Assembly (NCBI GenBank): GCA_965658275.1
Contig: CBFHRN010000001.1
Coordinates: 1-64,000 of the forward strand
Length of the DNA stretch: 64,000 nucleotides
Origin: Croceimicrobium sp965658275
GTDB taxonomy: Bacteria > Bacteroidota > Bacteroidia > Flavobacteriales > Schleiferiaceae
Reading direction: 5' to 3'
How positions within the stretch are numbered: position 1 is the stretch's first letter; each line of letters opens with the position of its first letter. Position numbers and translations under genes: made by a program. Below, piece by piece: positions 31,835 to 39,893 of this stretch. The notes under the pieces are model-generated. The model saw only the letters and a program-made list of their open reading frames with translations. It did not search any database and had not been told where the DNA came from.

Positions 31835-33692
31835 CTGAAGTCGCTATTTGTTCTAAGACCTCTGGTCCATATATTTTTTCCAATTGCGACTTGTACTCAT
31901 CACTCAAGTCGCCCTTTAACATTCGTGCCTCCATATTAGGTCGCGAAATCGTATCCGTTAAATACTTTTCAATCATTAGACTGGCGATAGGGGCGGCCCA
32001 TCGACTACCCCAATAGCCATTCTCCACAATTATAGATAAAGCAATTTTTGGATTTTCTTTAGGGGCAAAAGCCACAAAAATAGAATGATCTTGGCCATGA
32101 GGATTTTCTGCTGTTCCCGTTTTTCCGCACATTTCTATGCTTTCCATACGTGATCCTCTCGCGGTGCCCGTTTCAAATACATCAAACATTCCTTCGATGA
32201 CAGTTGAGAAATGTGCACTATCAATGCTCGTATACTTTGCTTGGGTGAAATTACTATCGCGGATAGCTTGATCGCCAATCCTTTTTACAATATGCGGGGT
32301 GTAATAAAACCCTTTGTTGGCAATTGCTGCAGTCATATTGGCCATTTGAATTGGGGTGAGTAATAATTCTCCCTGGCCAATCCCCAAGGAAATGGTACTT
32401 ACCGCTTTCCAACCCGTATATCCAAAGGCCCGATCGTAGTAATCGGCATCAGGAACTAGGCCCTTTCGCCCAGTTGGTAAATCATTGTTTAGAAAGCGCC
32501 CAATGTTAAAGCTCTTTACATGATTACTCCAAACATTCATTCCTTCTTGAGCCGTGGGGTATTTTTCGATTACACCTTTAAAGACGCGACAGAAATAGTT
32601 GTTGCAACTTTTGCTAATCGCCTTGCGCAATGCAATTGGAGAATAGGTTTCACAATGGCAAGCGACGTGAAGGCTACCCCAGTGAAAACCATGATTGCAG
32701 GTATAAGTAGTTTGAGGACTCAGGGTGCCTTCTTGCAAGCCGATTAAGGCATTTATAACTTTAAAGGGGGACCCAGGCGGATATTCCGCTAATAATCCGC
32801 GATCAAATAGCGGTTTGTTAAGGCTATCTAAGTATAAGCGTCCATAGTTTCGAGTGCGATCTCGACCAATCATTAAGCTCGGATCGTAATTGGGGCTAGT
32901 GATAAGAGCTAGAATTTCTCCACTTTCAGGTTCTATGGCCACCACTGAGCCTCTCTTTCCTTGCATAAGCAGCTCGCCATAGGCCTGAAGGTAAATGTCT
33001 ATGGTGCTATATAAGTCTGCTCCAGGAACAGGAAGCGTATCGTAGAGGCCATCTTCATAGGAACCCTTACTTCGATTGTGGACATCAACTAATTTATAGT
33101 TCACACCTGCCTTACCGCGAAGGTTGTTTTCATAACTCTTTTCTATGCCTGTTTTACCAATCAAGTCGCCTTGATTGTAATCGGGGTTACTCTTTATAAA
33201 GTTTACCGAGGCTTCGCCAATAAAGCCTATGACATTGGCAGCAGCATTGAAATTGTAGGATCTTAAAATTCTTTTCTGTGGGTAAAAACCAGGAAAGCGG
33301 TGAAGCCTTTCTTGAATGAAAGCAAACTTCTCTCTTGAAATCTGCTTGAGGAAAGAAGATGGTTTTAGGTAGCTGTACCTTTTCGCCTTCAGCAAATTTT
33401 TGTCGAAATTTTCACGATCTATCTCCAGTAGCCTACAAAAATCATTGGTGTCAAATTCTTGGACCTGACTAGGGATCACCATTAAATCATAGGCACTCTG
33501 ATTGCCCACCAGTAAAACTCCGTTCCGATCGTAGATTAAGCCCCTTCCTGGATATACCTTTTCCTTTCGAATTACATTGTTTAAAGCCGATAATTTATAC
33601 TCATCCTTTAAGATTTGTATGTAAAAGAGCCTCCCCATCAAGACCAGGGCTATGCTTAAAAAGAAGAAAAAGAATAAGTGCTTTCGTTGCAT
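31821..33692 (-). CDS. mrdA: Penicillin-binding protein 2
   Basis: PBP2 is the transpeptidase of the elongasome. The 623-residue protein has an N-terminal membrane anchor (FFFFFLSIALVLMGRLFYIQIL). A dimerisation region with YPGRGLIYDRNG follows. The transpeptidase domain carries SPFK (SxxK) in YPPGSPFKV, SCN (SxN) in SKSCNNYF and KTGT in MCGKTGTAENPHG. It abuts mreD directly and overlaps rodA. Confidence 0.95.
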   Translation of the reverse strand: MQRKHLFFFFFLSIALVLMGRLFYIQILKDEYKLSALNNVIRKEKVYPGRGLIYDRNGVLLVGNQSAYDLMVIPSQVQEFDTNDFCRLLEIDRENFDKNLLKAKRYSYLKPSSFLKQISREKFAFIQERLHRFPGFYPQKRILRSYNFNAAANVIGFIGEASVNFIKSNPDYNQGDLIGKTGIEKSYENNLRGKAGVNYKLVDVHNRSKGSYEDGLYDTLPVPGADLYSTIDIYLQAYGELLMQGKRGSVVAIEPESGEILALITSPNYDPSLMIGRDRTRNYGRLYLDSLNKPLFDRGLLAEYPPGSPFKVINALIGLQEGTLSPQTTYTCNHGFHWGSLHVACHCETYSPIALRKAISKSCNNYFCRVFKGVIEKYPTAQEGMNVWSNHVKSFNIGRFLNNDLPTGRKGLVPDADYYDRAFGYTGWKAVSTISLGIGQGELLLTPIQMANMTAAIANKGFYYTPHIVKRIGDQAIRDSNFTQAKYTSIDSAHFSTVIEGMFDVFETGTARGSRMESIEMCGKTGTAENPHGQDHSIFVAFAPKENPKIALSIIVENGYWGSRWAAPIASLMIEKYLTDTISRPNMEARMLKGDLSDEYKSQLEKIYGPEVLEQIATSDEAE

Positions 33693-34190
33693 TTAGCGGC
33701 GCGCCTTCCAAATTTGATATATGCCTACAAAGGTAAAAGAGAAGATGCTGCTGTACAGACTTCTCTGTACTAAGATACCCACATTGTTTAAACCAAAGTT
33801 TTCGGCCGTAAACAAAATGAAGTGGTGAATGAAAATGGTGACAAATAGAAAAATTAAACGCCTTTGCAAGTTAAGTTGATTCAACCATGGTGCCTCCTCT
33901 TTTTCTTCAGTTTGATTTTGAATCAATCGCCAGAGGTAGGGTTGTAAGAAGGCAATAAAGGTTGTGGCAAAAGCGTGCATCCCACCGCTACCTTCAAAAA
34001 TATCAATAGAGGCGCCTAAAGCAAAAGCAAGGAAAAGAAAGAGTGACCTTTGTTCTTCATTGTTTTTAGCCAGTAACCAGTACACATAAATGTAAGGGTT
34101 CATGTAGCCAAAAAACAGGAAATTATTAAAGATAGTGACCTGAAGAAAGACCACCACCAAGAACAGTACTATGCTCTTTAGGGTATTCAT
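33693..34190 (-). CDS. mreD: Rod shape-determining protein MreD
   Basis: The 165-residue protein has about five membrane helices and a short cytosolic loop (NQTEEKEEAPWLNQLNL). MreD sequences are weakly conserved, so the call rests on length, topology and its place between mreC (four-base overlap) and mrdA (adjacent). IDIFEGSGGMHAFATTFIAF resembles the conserved D-x-x-x-G helix of the family. Confidence 0.88.
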   Translation of the reverse strand: MNTLKSIVLFLVVVFLQVTIFNNFLFFGYMNPYIYVYWLLAKNNEEQRSLFLFLAFALGASIDIFEGSGGMHAFATTFIAFLQPYLWRLIQNQTEEKEEAPWLNQLNLQRRLIFLFVTIFIHHFILFTAENFGLNNVGILVQRSLYSSIFSFTFVGIYQIWKARR

Positions 34191-35011
34191 AGATCTTCAA
34201 GCATTAGGGAGTCCATTTCCGATTTGAGGAGATTTTTAACCACGTAAACATGATCTAACTTTGAGAAGTCTGTACTCAAGCGGACTTCCAACTGATAAAA
34301 GTTTTGATCCGCCTGCAACTCTCCGTTTACAACGGTCCCGACTATTAAATTAGGTGGAAAAAGGTTAGAGCGTCCGTCACTAATAATGGTGTCTCCTGGA
34401 CTAACCTCCGCATAGCGGGGTATATCGTATAATTGAGCAAACCTATAATCCTTTCCATCCCATCGAAGTGGACCAAAAAAACCGTCATTTTGTAAGCTTG
34501 CACTTACACTTATGTTCGGATGTATGATGGGAAGGATTCTTGAGAAGTTAGCGCTAACTGAAGTGATAACACCTACCAATCCGTTACTGTTAATAACGCC
34601 CATATTGGCTTCTAAACCGCTACGGCTGCCCTTATCGATTAAAATATAGTTATTGGTCTTAAGGTAACTGCTGTTTACAACTTTAGCAGGAATGTAAGTA
34701 TAATGTTGTTCTAAAATACTGTCCCGGATGGTATCGGCTCCATAGTTTTGAGCGAGAATAGATGCGTCAATTAAGGCTCGCAACTGTGCGTTTTCACGGG
34801 CGAGATTTTCATTTTGAATACCCAAGTTTATGAAGCTGCGCCATTCCTTTCCCCATGTATTATAGGCACCACTTATCTCTGCCGTCTTGCTAAGTGTTTG
34901 GGAACGAGGATAGGATCTGCTTGAGCTTATCCAGGATAATGCAAAAACTTCCAGAACCAAAAAAAGGATCAGAATACGGCTCCGCTTGAGCAGTAAAAGG
35001 AAGTAGCGCAT
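34187..35011 (-). CDS. mreC: Rod shape-determining protein MreC
   Basis: The 274-residue protein has one N-terminal membrane helix (ILILFLVLEVFALSWI), a coiled coil around residues 60-85 (ENLARENAQLRALID) and the paired beta-barrel periplasmic domains. NNYILIDKGSRSGLEANMGV is the MreC signature. MreC links the MreB cytoskeleton to PBP2. It lies seven bases after mreB. Confidence 0.95.
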   Translation of the reverse strand: MRYFLLLLKRSRILILFLVLEVFALSWISSSRSYPRSQTLSKTAEISGAYNTWGKEWRSFINLGIQNENLARENAQLRALIDASILAQNYGADTIRDSILEQHYTYIPAKVVNSSYLKTNNYILIDKGSRSGLEANMGVINSNGLVGVITSVSANFSRILPIIHPNISVSASLQNDGFFGPLRWDGKDYRFAQLYDIPRYAEVSPGDTIISDGRSNLFPPNLIVGTVVNGELQADQNFYQLEVRLSTDFSKLDHVYVVKNLLKSEMDSLMLEDL

Positions 35012-35018
35012 AATAGAT

Positions 35019-36044
35019 TTAGCTCATCAGGAAGTTATACTTACCGATATTCTTAAGTGCAATACCCGTTCCGCGCACAACCGCCCGCAGTGGATCCTCT
35101 GCAACATAAACCGGTAAATCGGTCTTCATGCTAATCCGTTTATCAAGTCCTCGCAACATAGAACCACCACCCGCTAAGTAAATGCCACTATTATAGATAT
35201 CGGCTGCTAATTCGGGAGGGGTTAGCGACAGCGCTTCCATAATAGCGTCCTCAATTCGGATAATCGATTTGTCTAGCGCCTTAGCGATTTCCTTATAGGT
35301 GATAATCAACTGTTTGGGCTTTCCTGTAAGTAAATCCCTGCCTTGAACTGGCATTTCTTCTGGAGGATTTTCTAAATCATCCAAAGCCGAACCTATTTGG
35401 ATTTTAATTTCCTCTGCCGTGCGCTCTCCAACGAATAGATTGTGTTGTGTGCGCATGTAATAGGCAATATCATTGGTGAAAACGTCGCCCGCCACTTTAA
35501 TGCTTTTATCCGCCACAATTCCACCTAGGGCTAACACTGCAATTTCTGTTGTACCTCCGCCTATATCGATGATCATGTTACCCTTCGGCTCTTGAACATC
35601 AACTCCTGTTCCAATAGCCGCAGCCATTGGTTCATGGATTAAGTAGACTTCCCGTGCTCCAGCATGTTGAGCCGAATCTTTAACCGCTCTTTTTTCCACT
35701 TCGGTGATGCCAGAAGGGATACAGATTACCATACGAAGGGCAGGGGGGATTAATCTTTTTTGAAGGGCAGGAATGCTTTTGATCATTTCCCGAATCATTG
35801 CTTCTGAAGCCTCAAAATCAGCAATCACCCCATCTTTCAAGGGGCGAATGGTTTTGATGTTCTCGTGGGTTTTACCATGCATTTGGCGCGCCGTTTGCCC
35901 AACTGCGATAATTTTACCACTGGCACGGTCCTTAGCCACTATTGAAGGCGCGTCTACCACTACTTTGTCATTATGAATGATAAGTGTGTTAGCCGTTCCG
36001 AGGTCAATAGCTATGTCCTCCCTTAAAAAATCAAAAAGTCCCAA
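35019..36044 (-). CDS. mreB: Rod shape-determining actin homologue MreB
   Basis: MreB forms membrane-bound filaments that organise sidewall synthesis. The 341-residue length is standard. Visible motifs include DIAIDLGTANTLI (phosphate 1), VICIPSGITEVEKRA, MIIDIGGGTTEIAVLALGG (phosphate 2) and GIYLAGGGSMLRGLD. The N-terminal MGLFDFLRED resembles the membrane-binding start of other MreB proteins. It follows purH by six bases. Confidence 0.97.
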   Translation of the reverse strand: MGLFDFLREDIAIDLGTANTLIIHNDKVVVDAPSIVAKDRASGKIIAVGQTARQMHGKTHENIKTIRPLKDGVIADFEASEAMIREMIKSIPALQKRLIPPALRMVICIPSGITEVEKRAVKDSAQHAGAREVYLIHEPMAAAIGTGVDVQEPKGNMIIDIGGGTTEIAVLALGGIVADKSIKVAGDVFTNDIAYYMRTQHNLFVGERTAEEIKIQIGSALDDLENPPEEMPVQGRDLLTGKPKQLIITYKEIAKALDKSIIRIEDAIMEALSLTPPELAADIYNSGIYLAGGGSMLRGLDKRISMKTDLPVYVAEDPLRAVVRGTGIALKNIGKYNFLMS

Positions 36045-36050
36045 TTTTTC

Positions 36051-37559
36051 TTAATGTTTAAAATGTCGTACTCCTGTGAATACCATTTTCATCTGATGCT
36101 CATCGCAATAGTCAATCGATAATTGATCTTTTATTGAGCCACCAGGTTGGATCACAGATTTAATTCCTTCCTCGTTAGCAATTTCAACGCAGTCGGGGAA
36201 TGGGAAGAATGCGTCGGAAGCCATTACAGCCCCCTGCAGGTCGAACTTAAAGGCTTTTGCTTTGACAATTGCTTGGCGCAGAGCATCTACTCTTGAAGTT
36301 TGACCGGTCCCTCCAGCGATTAATTGCTTGTTCTTCGCTAAGATAATAGTATTTGACTTGGTATGCTTACAAATTTTAGAAGCAAATAGTAAATCTTCAA
36401 TTTCCGCATCATTAGCAAGCTCTTTGGTTACATTTTTAAGGTCTTCCTTGCTATCTGTATGATGGTCCTTTTCTTGAGCAAGCATACCATTAAGCAAGGT
36501 GCGGTACTGTAATTTAGGACGTTCAAAGTCCTTGAGAATTAAAATAATTCGGTTTTTCTTCTGCTTTAGAATTTCAAGAGCCTCAGTACTGTAGGATGGT
36601 GCAATCACAATCTCAAAAAAGATCTTATGCATTTCCTCGGCAGTGGCGGCATCTACTTCACGGTTTGAAATTAGCACACCTCCAAAGGCAGAAACTGGAT
36701 CACCTGCCAAGGCATCATTCCATGCCTCTAAAACCGTTTCACGGCTCGCAATGCCACAGGCATTGTTGTGTTTTAAAACCGCAACCGTACACTCTTCAAA
36801 TTCATCTAATAAATTTACCGCAGAATCCGCATCCAAAAGATTGTTATAGGATAAAGCTTTTCCATGTAGCTGCTCAAAAACATCTTCCATTTTACCAAAG
36901 AATGTTCCTTCTTGATGTGGGTTTTCTCCGTAGCGCAATGGATTTGCTTCACCTAAAATCAAATTGGAATAGTTGCCGCTTAGGTAGGCCTGAATATGGG
37001 TATCGTATTGCGATGAAATTCTAAAGGCTTCGGCTGCATAGCGCTTTCGGGTCTCCAGATTTTGTTGGTCAGCGTCCAAAACTTCAATAGCGTCTTGGTA
37101 TAAATCCCTACTCGGAATAATCCAACAATCTTGGTAATTTTTTGCCGCAGCTCGGATAAGAGAAATTCCGCCGATATCAATCTTTTCAATAATGTCGGCA
37201 TGCTCGGCTCCCGAAGCTAACGTTTCTTCGAAAGGATAAAGGTCTACCACAACAACATCAATATTGGGTAATCCATACTCCTTCATTTCCGTTTGGTCTG
37301 AATCCAAAGAACGACGACCTAGGATGCCACCAAATACCTTTGGATGAAGTGTTTTTACGCGACCCCCTAAAATAGAAGGGTATCCGGTAAGATCCTCCAC
37401 AGCCTCCACCTGGTGACCATGGTCTTCCAAAAACTTTCGGGTGCCCCCTGTAGATAGTAGTTGATAACCTTTGGCAACCAAAGCATTAGCCAATTCATTC
37501 AAGTGGTCTTTGTAAAAAACTGAAATTAAGGCTCTAGGAGCATTCGAATTTTGGGACAT
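36051..37559 (-). CDS. purH: Bifunctional AICAR transformylase / IMP cyclohydrolase
   Basis: PurH carries out the last two steps of purine synthesis to IMP. The 502-residue protein has the N-terminal cyclohydrolase domain (ALISVFYKDHLNELA, LLSTGGTRKFL, GRVKTLHPKVFGGIL) and the transformylase domain with AVLKHNNACGIA containing the catalytic Lys-His. ACTHR-like steps end with QPGGSIKDQ. Its substrate 10-formyl-THF is the product of fhs at 16226. It heads the mre operon. Confidence 0.97.
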   Translation of the reverse strand: MSQNSNAPRALISVFYKDHLNELANALVAKGYQLLSTGGTRKFLEDHGHQVEAVEDLTGYPSILGGRVKTLHPKVFGGILGRRSLDSDQTEMKEYGLPNIDVVVVDLYPFEETLASGAEHADIIEKIDIGGISLIRAAAKNYQDCWIIPSRDLYQDAIEVLDADQQNLETRKRYAAEAFRISSQYDTHIQAYLSGNYSNLILGEANPLRYGENPHQEGTFFGKMEDVFEQLHGKALSYNNLLDADSAVNLLDEFEECTVAVLKHNNACGIASRETVLEAWNDALAGDPVSAFGGVLISNREVDAATAEEMHKIFFEIVIAPSYSTEALEILKQKKNRIILILKDFERPKLQYRTLLNGMLAQEKDHHTDSKEDLKNVTKELANDAEIEDLLFASKICKHTKSNTIILAKNKQLIAGGTGQTSRVDALRQAIVKAKAFKFDLQGAVMASDAFFPFPDCVEIANEEGIKSVIQPGGSIKDQLSIDYCDEHQMKMVFTGVRHFKH

Positions 37560-37578
37560 CCTGTGAAATTTAGGTCTG

Positions 37579-37586
37579 CAAAATTA
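37579..37586 (-). promoter_or_regulatory. Candidate -7 box for purH-mre operon
   Basis: The minus strand reads TAATTTTG (TAnnTTTG), 19 nt before the purH ATG, in the 88-bp divergent gap. No -33 TTTG at the usual spacing and no PurR-type palindrome is seen. Confidence 0.5.
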
Positions 37587-37629
37587 GGGTTTTTTTGGGT
37601 GCTTTCTGCTCCTGAATTTAATAATCTCG

Positions 37630-37637
37630 TACATTTG
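37630..37637 (+). promoter_or_regulatory. Candidate -7 box for the MacB-type permease
   Basis: TACATTTG (TAnnTTTG) ends 10 nt before the ATG at 37648. This would give a very short leader. Confidence 0.4.
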
Positions 37638-37647
37638 ATTCACTCCT

Positions 37648-38904
37648 ATGGTATACCTCAGAATCCTTAAAGAAAGTCTCAATTTTGCGCTGCATGCATT
37701 ACGTGTGAATCGCCTGCGTACCTTATTATCTTTGCTGGGTGTTACCATTGGTATTTTAACGATTGTGGCCGTTTTTACAATGGTGGACTCGCTGGAAAGA
37801 GCTATTCGTTCAAGCGTTCAAGGCTTAGGGTCCAATGTTGTTTACATTCAAAAGTGGCCATGGGGTGGCGGAGGAGGAGAGTACAAATGGTGGCAGTATT
37901 TTCAGAGGCCAGAGCCTAATTACTATGAGATGGAGGAGATGGCCGATCGATTGAATAATGCCGAGCATATCGCCTATCTTTTCGGGGTTCGCCAAACATT
38001 AAAATATGGCTTAAATAGTGTGGAGGGGGTAACGGCCATGTGCGTCTCCCATGAATACAATTACATCTGGAATTTTGATATTGAAGAAGGGCGTTATTTT
38101 TCCGAGCTTGAATCTCGAAAAGGTGCACCTATTGCCATTTTAGGGCACGATGTCGCGAATGGACTATTCCCAAATATTAGTCCAATTGGTCGCACCTTTA
38201 GTATTTTGGGAAGAAGACTCAAAGTGATCGGAGTAATATCGAAGCAGGGTAAAAGCTTAATTGGTAATGACTTAGATGGTAGTATTCTGGTTCCAATTCA
38301 GTATGTTGGAAATCTGATGAGCCTTAAAAATCAAAATGGATCAACCATAATGATATCGGCCAAAGAAGGAGTAGAGATGTCTGAGCTCAAAGATGAAGTT
38401 ATTGGAACCCTTCGCTCCATCAGGCGCTTGAAGCCAAAGGCGGATAATAATTTTGCCATGAATGAAATTTCTATGGTTTCCAATAATCTTGATAAACTCT
38501 TTGGAGTGGTTGGTTTAGCCGGCTTGGTAATTGGTGGTTTTAGTGTTTTAGTAGGCGGTTTTGGGATTGCCAATATTATGTTTGTAAGTGTTCGGGAGCG
38601 GACCAATCAGATTGGCATACAAATGAGTTTAGGTGCCAAACGGATTTTTATACTGCTGCAATTCTTAATAGAATCGGTAGTGCTTTGCACGATGGGCGGC
38701 CTATTGGGAATCTTCCTCGTGTACCTCGGGCAATTGGCTTTACCGTATTTTATGGAAGACATGAGCTTTCAAATTCAATTGAGCCTCAAGAACCTCATTC
38801 AAGGTTTAAGTATTTCAATAATTATTGGCTTGGTCTCTGGTTTTGTTCCCGCTTTGAGTGCCTCCAAGCTAAATCCTGTGGATGCAATTCGCACAGGGGT
38901 TTAG
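37648..38904 (+). CDS. MacB/FtsX-type ABC transporter permease
   Basis: The 418-residue protein starts with a cytosolic stretch (ALRVNRLRTLLSLLGVTIGI) and a first membrane helix. A periplasmic MacB core-like domain (about 45-280) and three C-terminal helices of the FtsX domain follow. NIMFVSVRERTNQIGIQMSLGAKR is the conserved coupling segment, and PALSASKLNPVDAIR ends the protein. No ATPase, membrane-fusion protein or TolC gene is adjacent, so it must pair with subunits encoded elsewhere. The substrate is unknown. Confidence 0.88.
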   Translation: MVYLRILKESLNFALHALRVNRLRTLLSLLGVTIGILTIVAVFTMVDSLERAIRSSVQGLGSNVVYIQKWPWGGGGGEYKWWQYFQRPEPNYYEMEEMADRLNNAEHIAYLFGVRQTLKYGLNSVEGVTAMCVSHEYNYIWNFDIEEGRYFSELESRKGAPIAILGHDVANGLFPNISPIGRTFSILGRRLKVIGVISKQGKSLIGNDLDGSILVPIQYVGNLMSLKNQNGSTIMISAKEGVEMSELKDEVIGTLRSIRRLKPKADNNFAMNEISMVSNNLDKLFGVVGLAGLVIGGFSVLVGGFGIANIMFVSVRERTNQIGIQMSLGAKRIFILLQFLIESVVLCTMGGLLGIFLVYLGQLALPYFMEDMSFQIQLSLKNLIQGLSISIIIGLVSGFVPALSASKLNPVDAIRTGV

Positions 38905-38905
38905 C

Positions 38906-39391
38906 TCACCCTAAACTTTGTGCGTATTCATTTAATGTATCCCCAAATCGATCGGCAATGAGTTTATTCACTTCTTGTAGGAATAAATCGTCGCGATGAT
39001 CAAAAGCATTTAGGGTATTGCTGTCGATGTCTATTTGGCCAATCAAGTGATCGCCTAGATACATAGGAACCACAATCTCAGATTTAACATCGATGCTGCA
39101 AGCAATATAATTGGACTGAGCATTAACATCTTCCACTAAAAAACTTTGTCCGCTTTCGGCTACTTGTCCGCAGATTCCTTTTCCAAAGTCAATAACTGTA
39201 TGATCCGTAGGGGCACCGACATAGGGTCCCAAGTGAAGCTTTCGACTTTGGTGGTTCATAAAATAGAAGCCAACCCAGTTGTACTTTTCCAATTGAATTT
39301 CTATGGCACTACAAACGCGAAATAAAGCCTCCTGCACCGTGTGCTCCTGACTTAAAGTGGTTTTTATGTTTTCGATTACTTCAGAGAACAT
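38906..39391 (-). CDS. GAF-domain protein, free-Met-(R)-sulfoxide reductase-like
   Basis: The 161-residue single GAF domain has YNWVGFYF, FGKGICGQVAESGQSFLVEDV, NYIACSIDVKSEIVVPM and IGQIDIDSNTLNAF. These match the fRMsr family, which reduces free methionine-R-sulfoxide. The IAC cysteine (catalytic in relatives) and the GICG cysteine (resolving) are present, while the third family cysteine is not obvious. A simple ligand-binding GAF role is the alternative. It overlaps the kinase gene upstream by 11 bp. Confidence 0.8.
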   Translation of the reverse strand: MFSEVIENIKTTLSQEHTVQEALFRVCSAIEIQLEKYNWVGFYFMNHQSRKLHLGPYVGAPTDHTVIDFGKGICGQVAESGQSFLVEDVNAQSNYIACSIDVKSEIVVPMYLGDHLIGQIDIDSNTLNAFDHRDDLFLQEVNKLIADRFGDTLNEYAQSLG

Positions 39392-39746
39392 CTACAATTT
39401 TTGGAATGAAGATAATTAGACCAATGATTAAAGCAAAAATAGCGGAGATTAGCACAGCCCCGGCAGCAACATCCTTTGCTTTTTTAGCTAAGGGATGTTT
39501 TTCGGGGCTCGCCAAGTCTACGGCGTACTCCAGAGCTGAGTTCATCGCTTCCATAGCGAGGACCAGGGCCATAGTAAGGATTAAGATGAGCCATTCACTC
39601 TTTTCACAGCCCAAAATGAATCCAAGTACGGCTACACTTAACGCCGCAAGGATATGAATTTGAGCATGTTTGCTCCCTGTAAAAAAGGTCTTTAGGCCTT
39701 CAAAAGCATAGTAAAAAGCCCTAAGTCTTTCATTTAGATACCCCAC
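39381..39746 (-). CDS. dgkA: Diacylglycerol / undecaprenol kinase family protein
   Basis: The 121-residue membrane protein has three hydrophobic helices and the DgkA signature AMEAMNSALEYAVDLASPEKHPLAKKAKDVAAGAV, spread over two segments, with the catalytic Glu and the nucleotide-binding Asp. The N-terminal FYYAFEGLKTFF helix is amphipathic. In bacteria of this kind it may act on undecaprenol instead of diacylglycerol. It overlaps the GAF gene on the same strand. Confidence 0.9.
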   Translation of the reverse strand: MGYLNERLRAFYYAFEGLKTFFTGSKHAQIHILAALSVAVLGFILGCEKSEWLILILTMALVLAMEAMNSALEYAVDLASPEKHPLAKKAKDVAAGAVLISAIFALIIGLIIFIPKIVDVL

Positions 39747-39802
39747 CTTTCAAACATTTTAATCGTATTACTTGCAATTCCTTGTCAATCGTGGATAAAC
39801 CG

Positions 39803-39845
39803 GTTACTAATTTAAAGGGAATTGTTACTAATTGACCTACATTTG
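39803..39845 (+). promoter_or_regulatory. Direct repeat and -7 box upstream of the T9SS adhesin
   Basis: GTTACTAATT occurs twice (39803-39812 and 39824-39833) with a 21-bp period, two helical turns. Four bases after the second copy lies TACATTTG (39838-39845), a TAnnTTTG box, 48 nt before the ATG at 39894. The repeats overlap the -33 region and look like an operator. Confidence 0.5.
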
Positions 39846-39893
39846 TAGAAGCGATTAAGCTAAATTGCCAACATTTTGCAAACAATTACAATC

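Noticed and set aside
36596..37024. 142-codon plus-strand frame inside purH
   Set aside because: purH is unmistakable on the other strand and the frame's product is low in structure and rich in His/Gln, as expected for a shadow.
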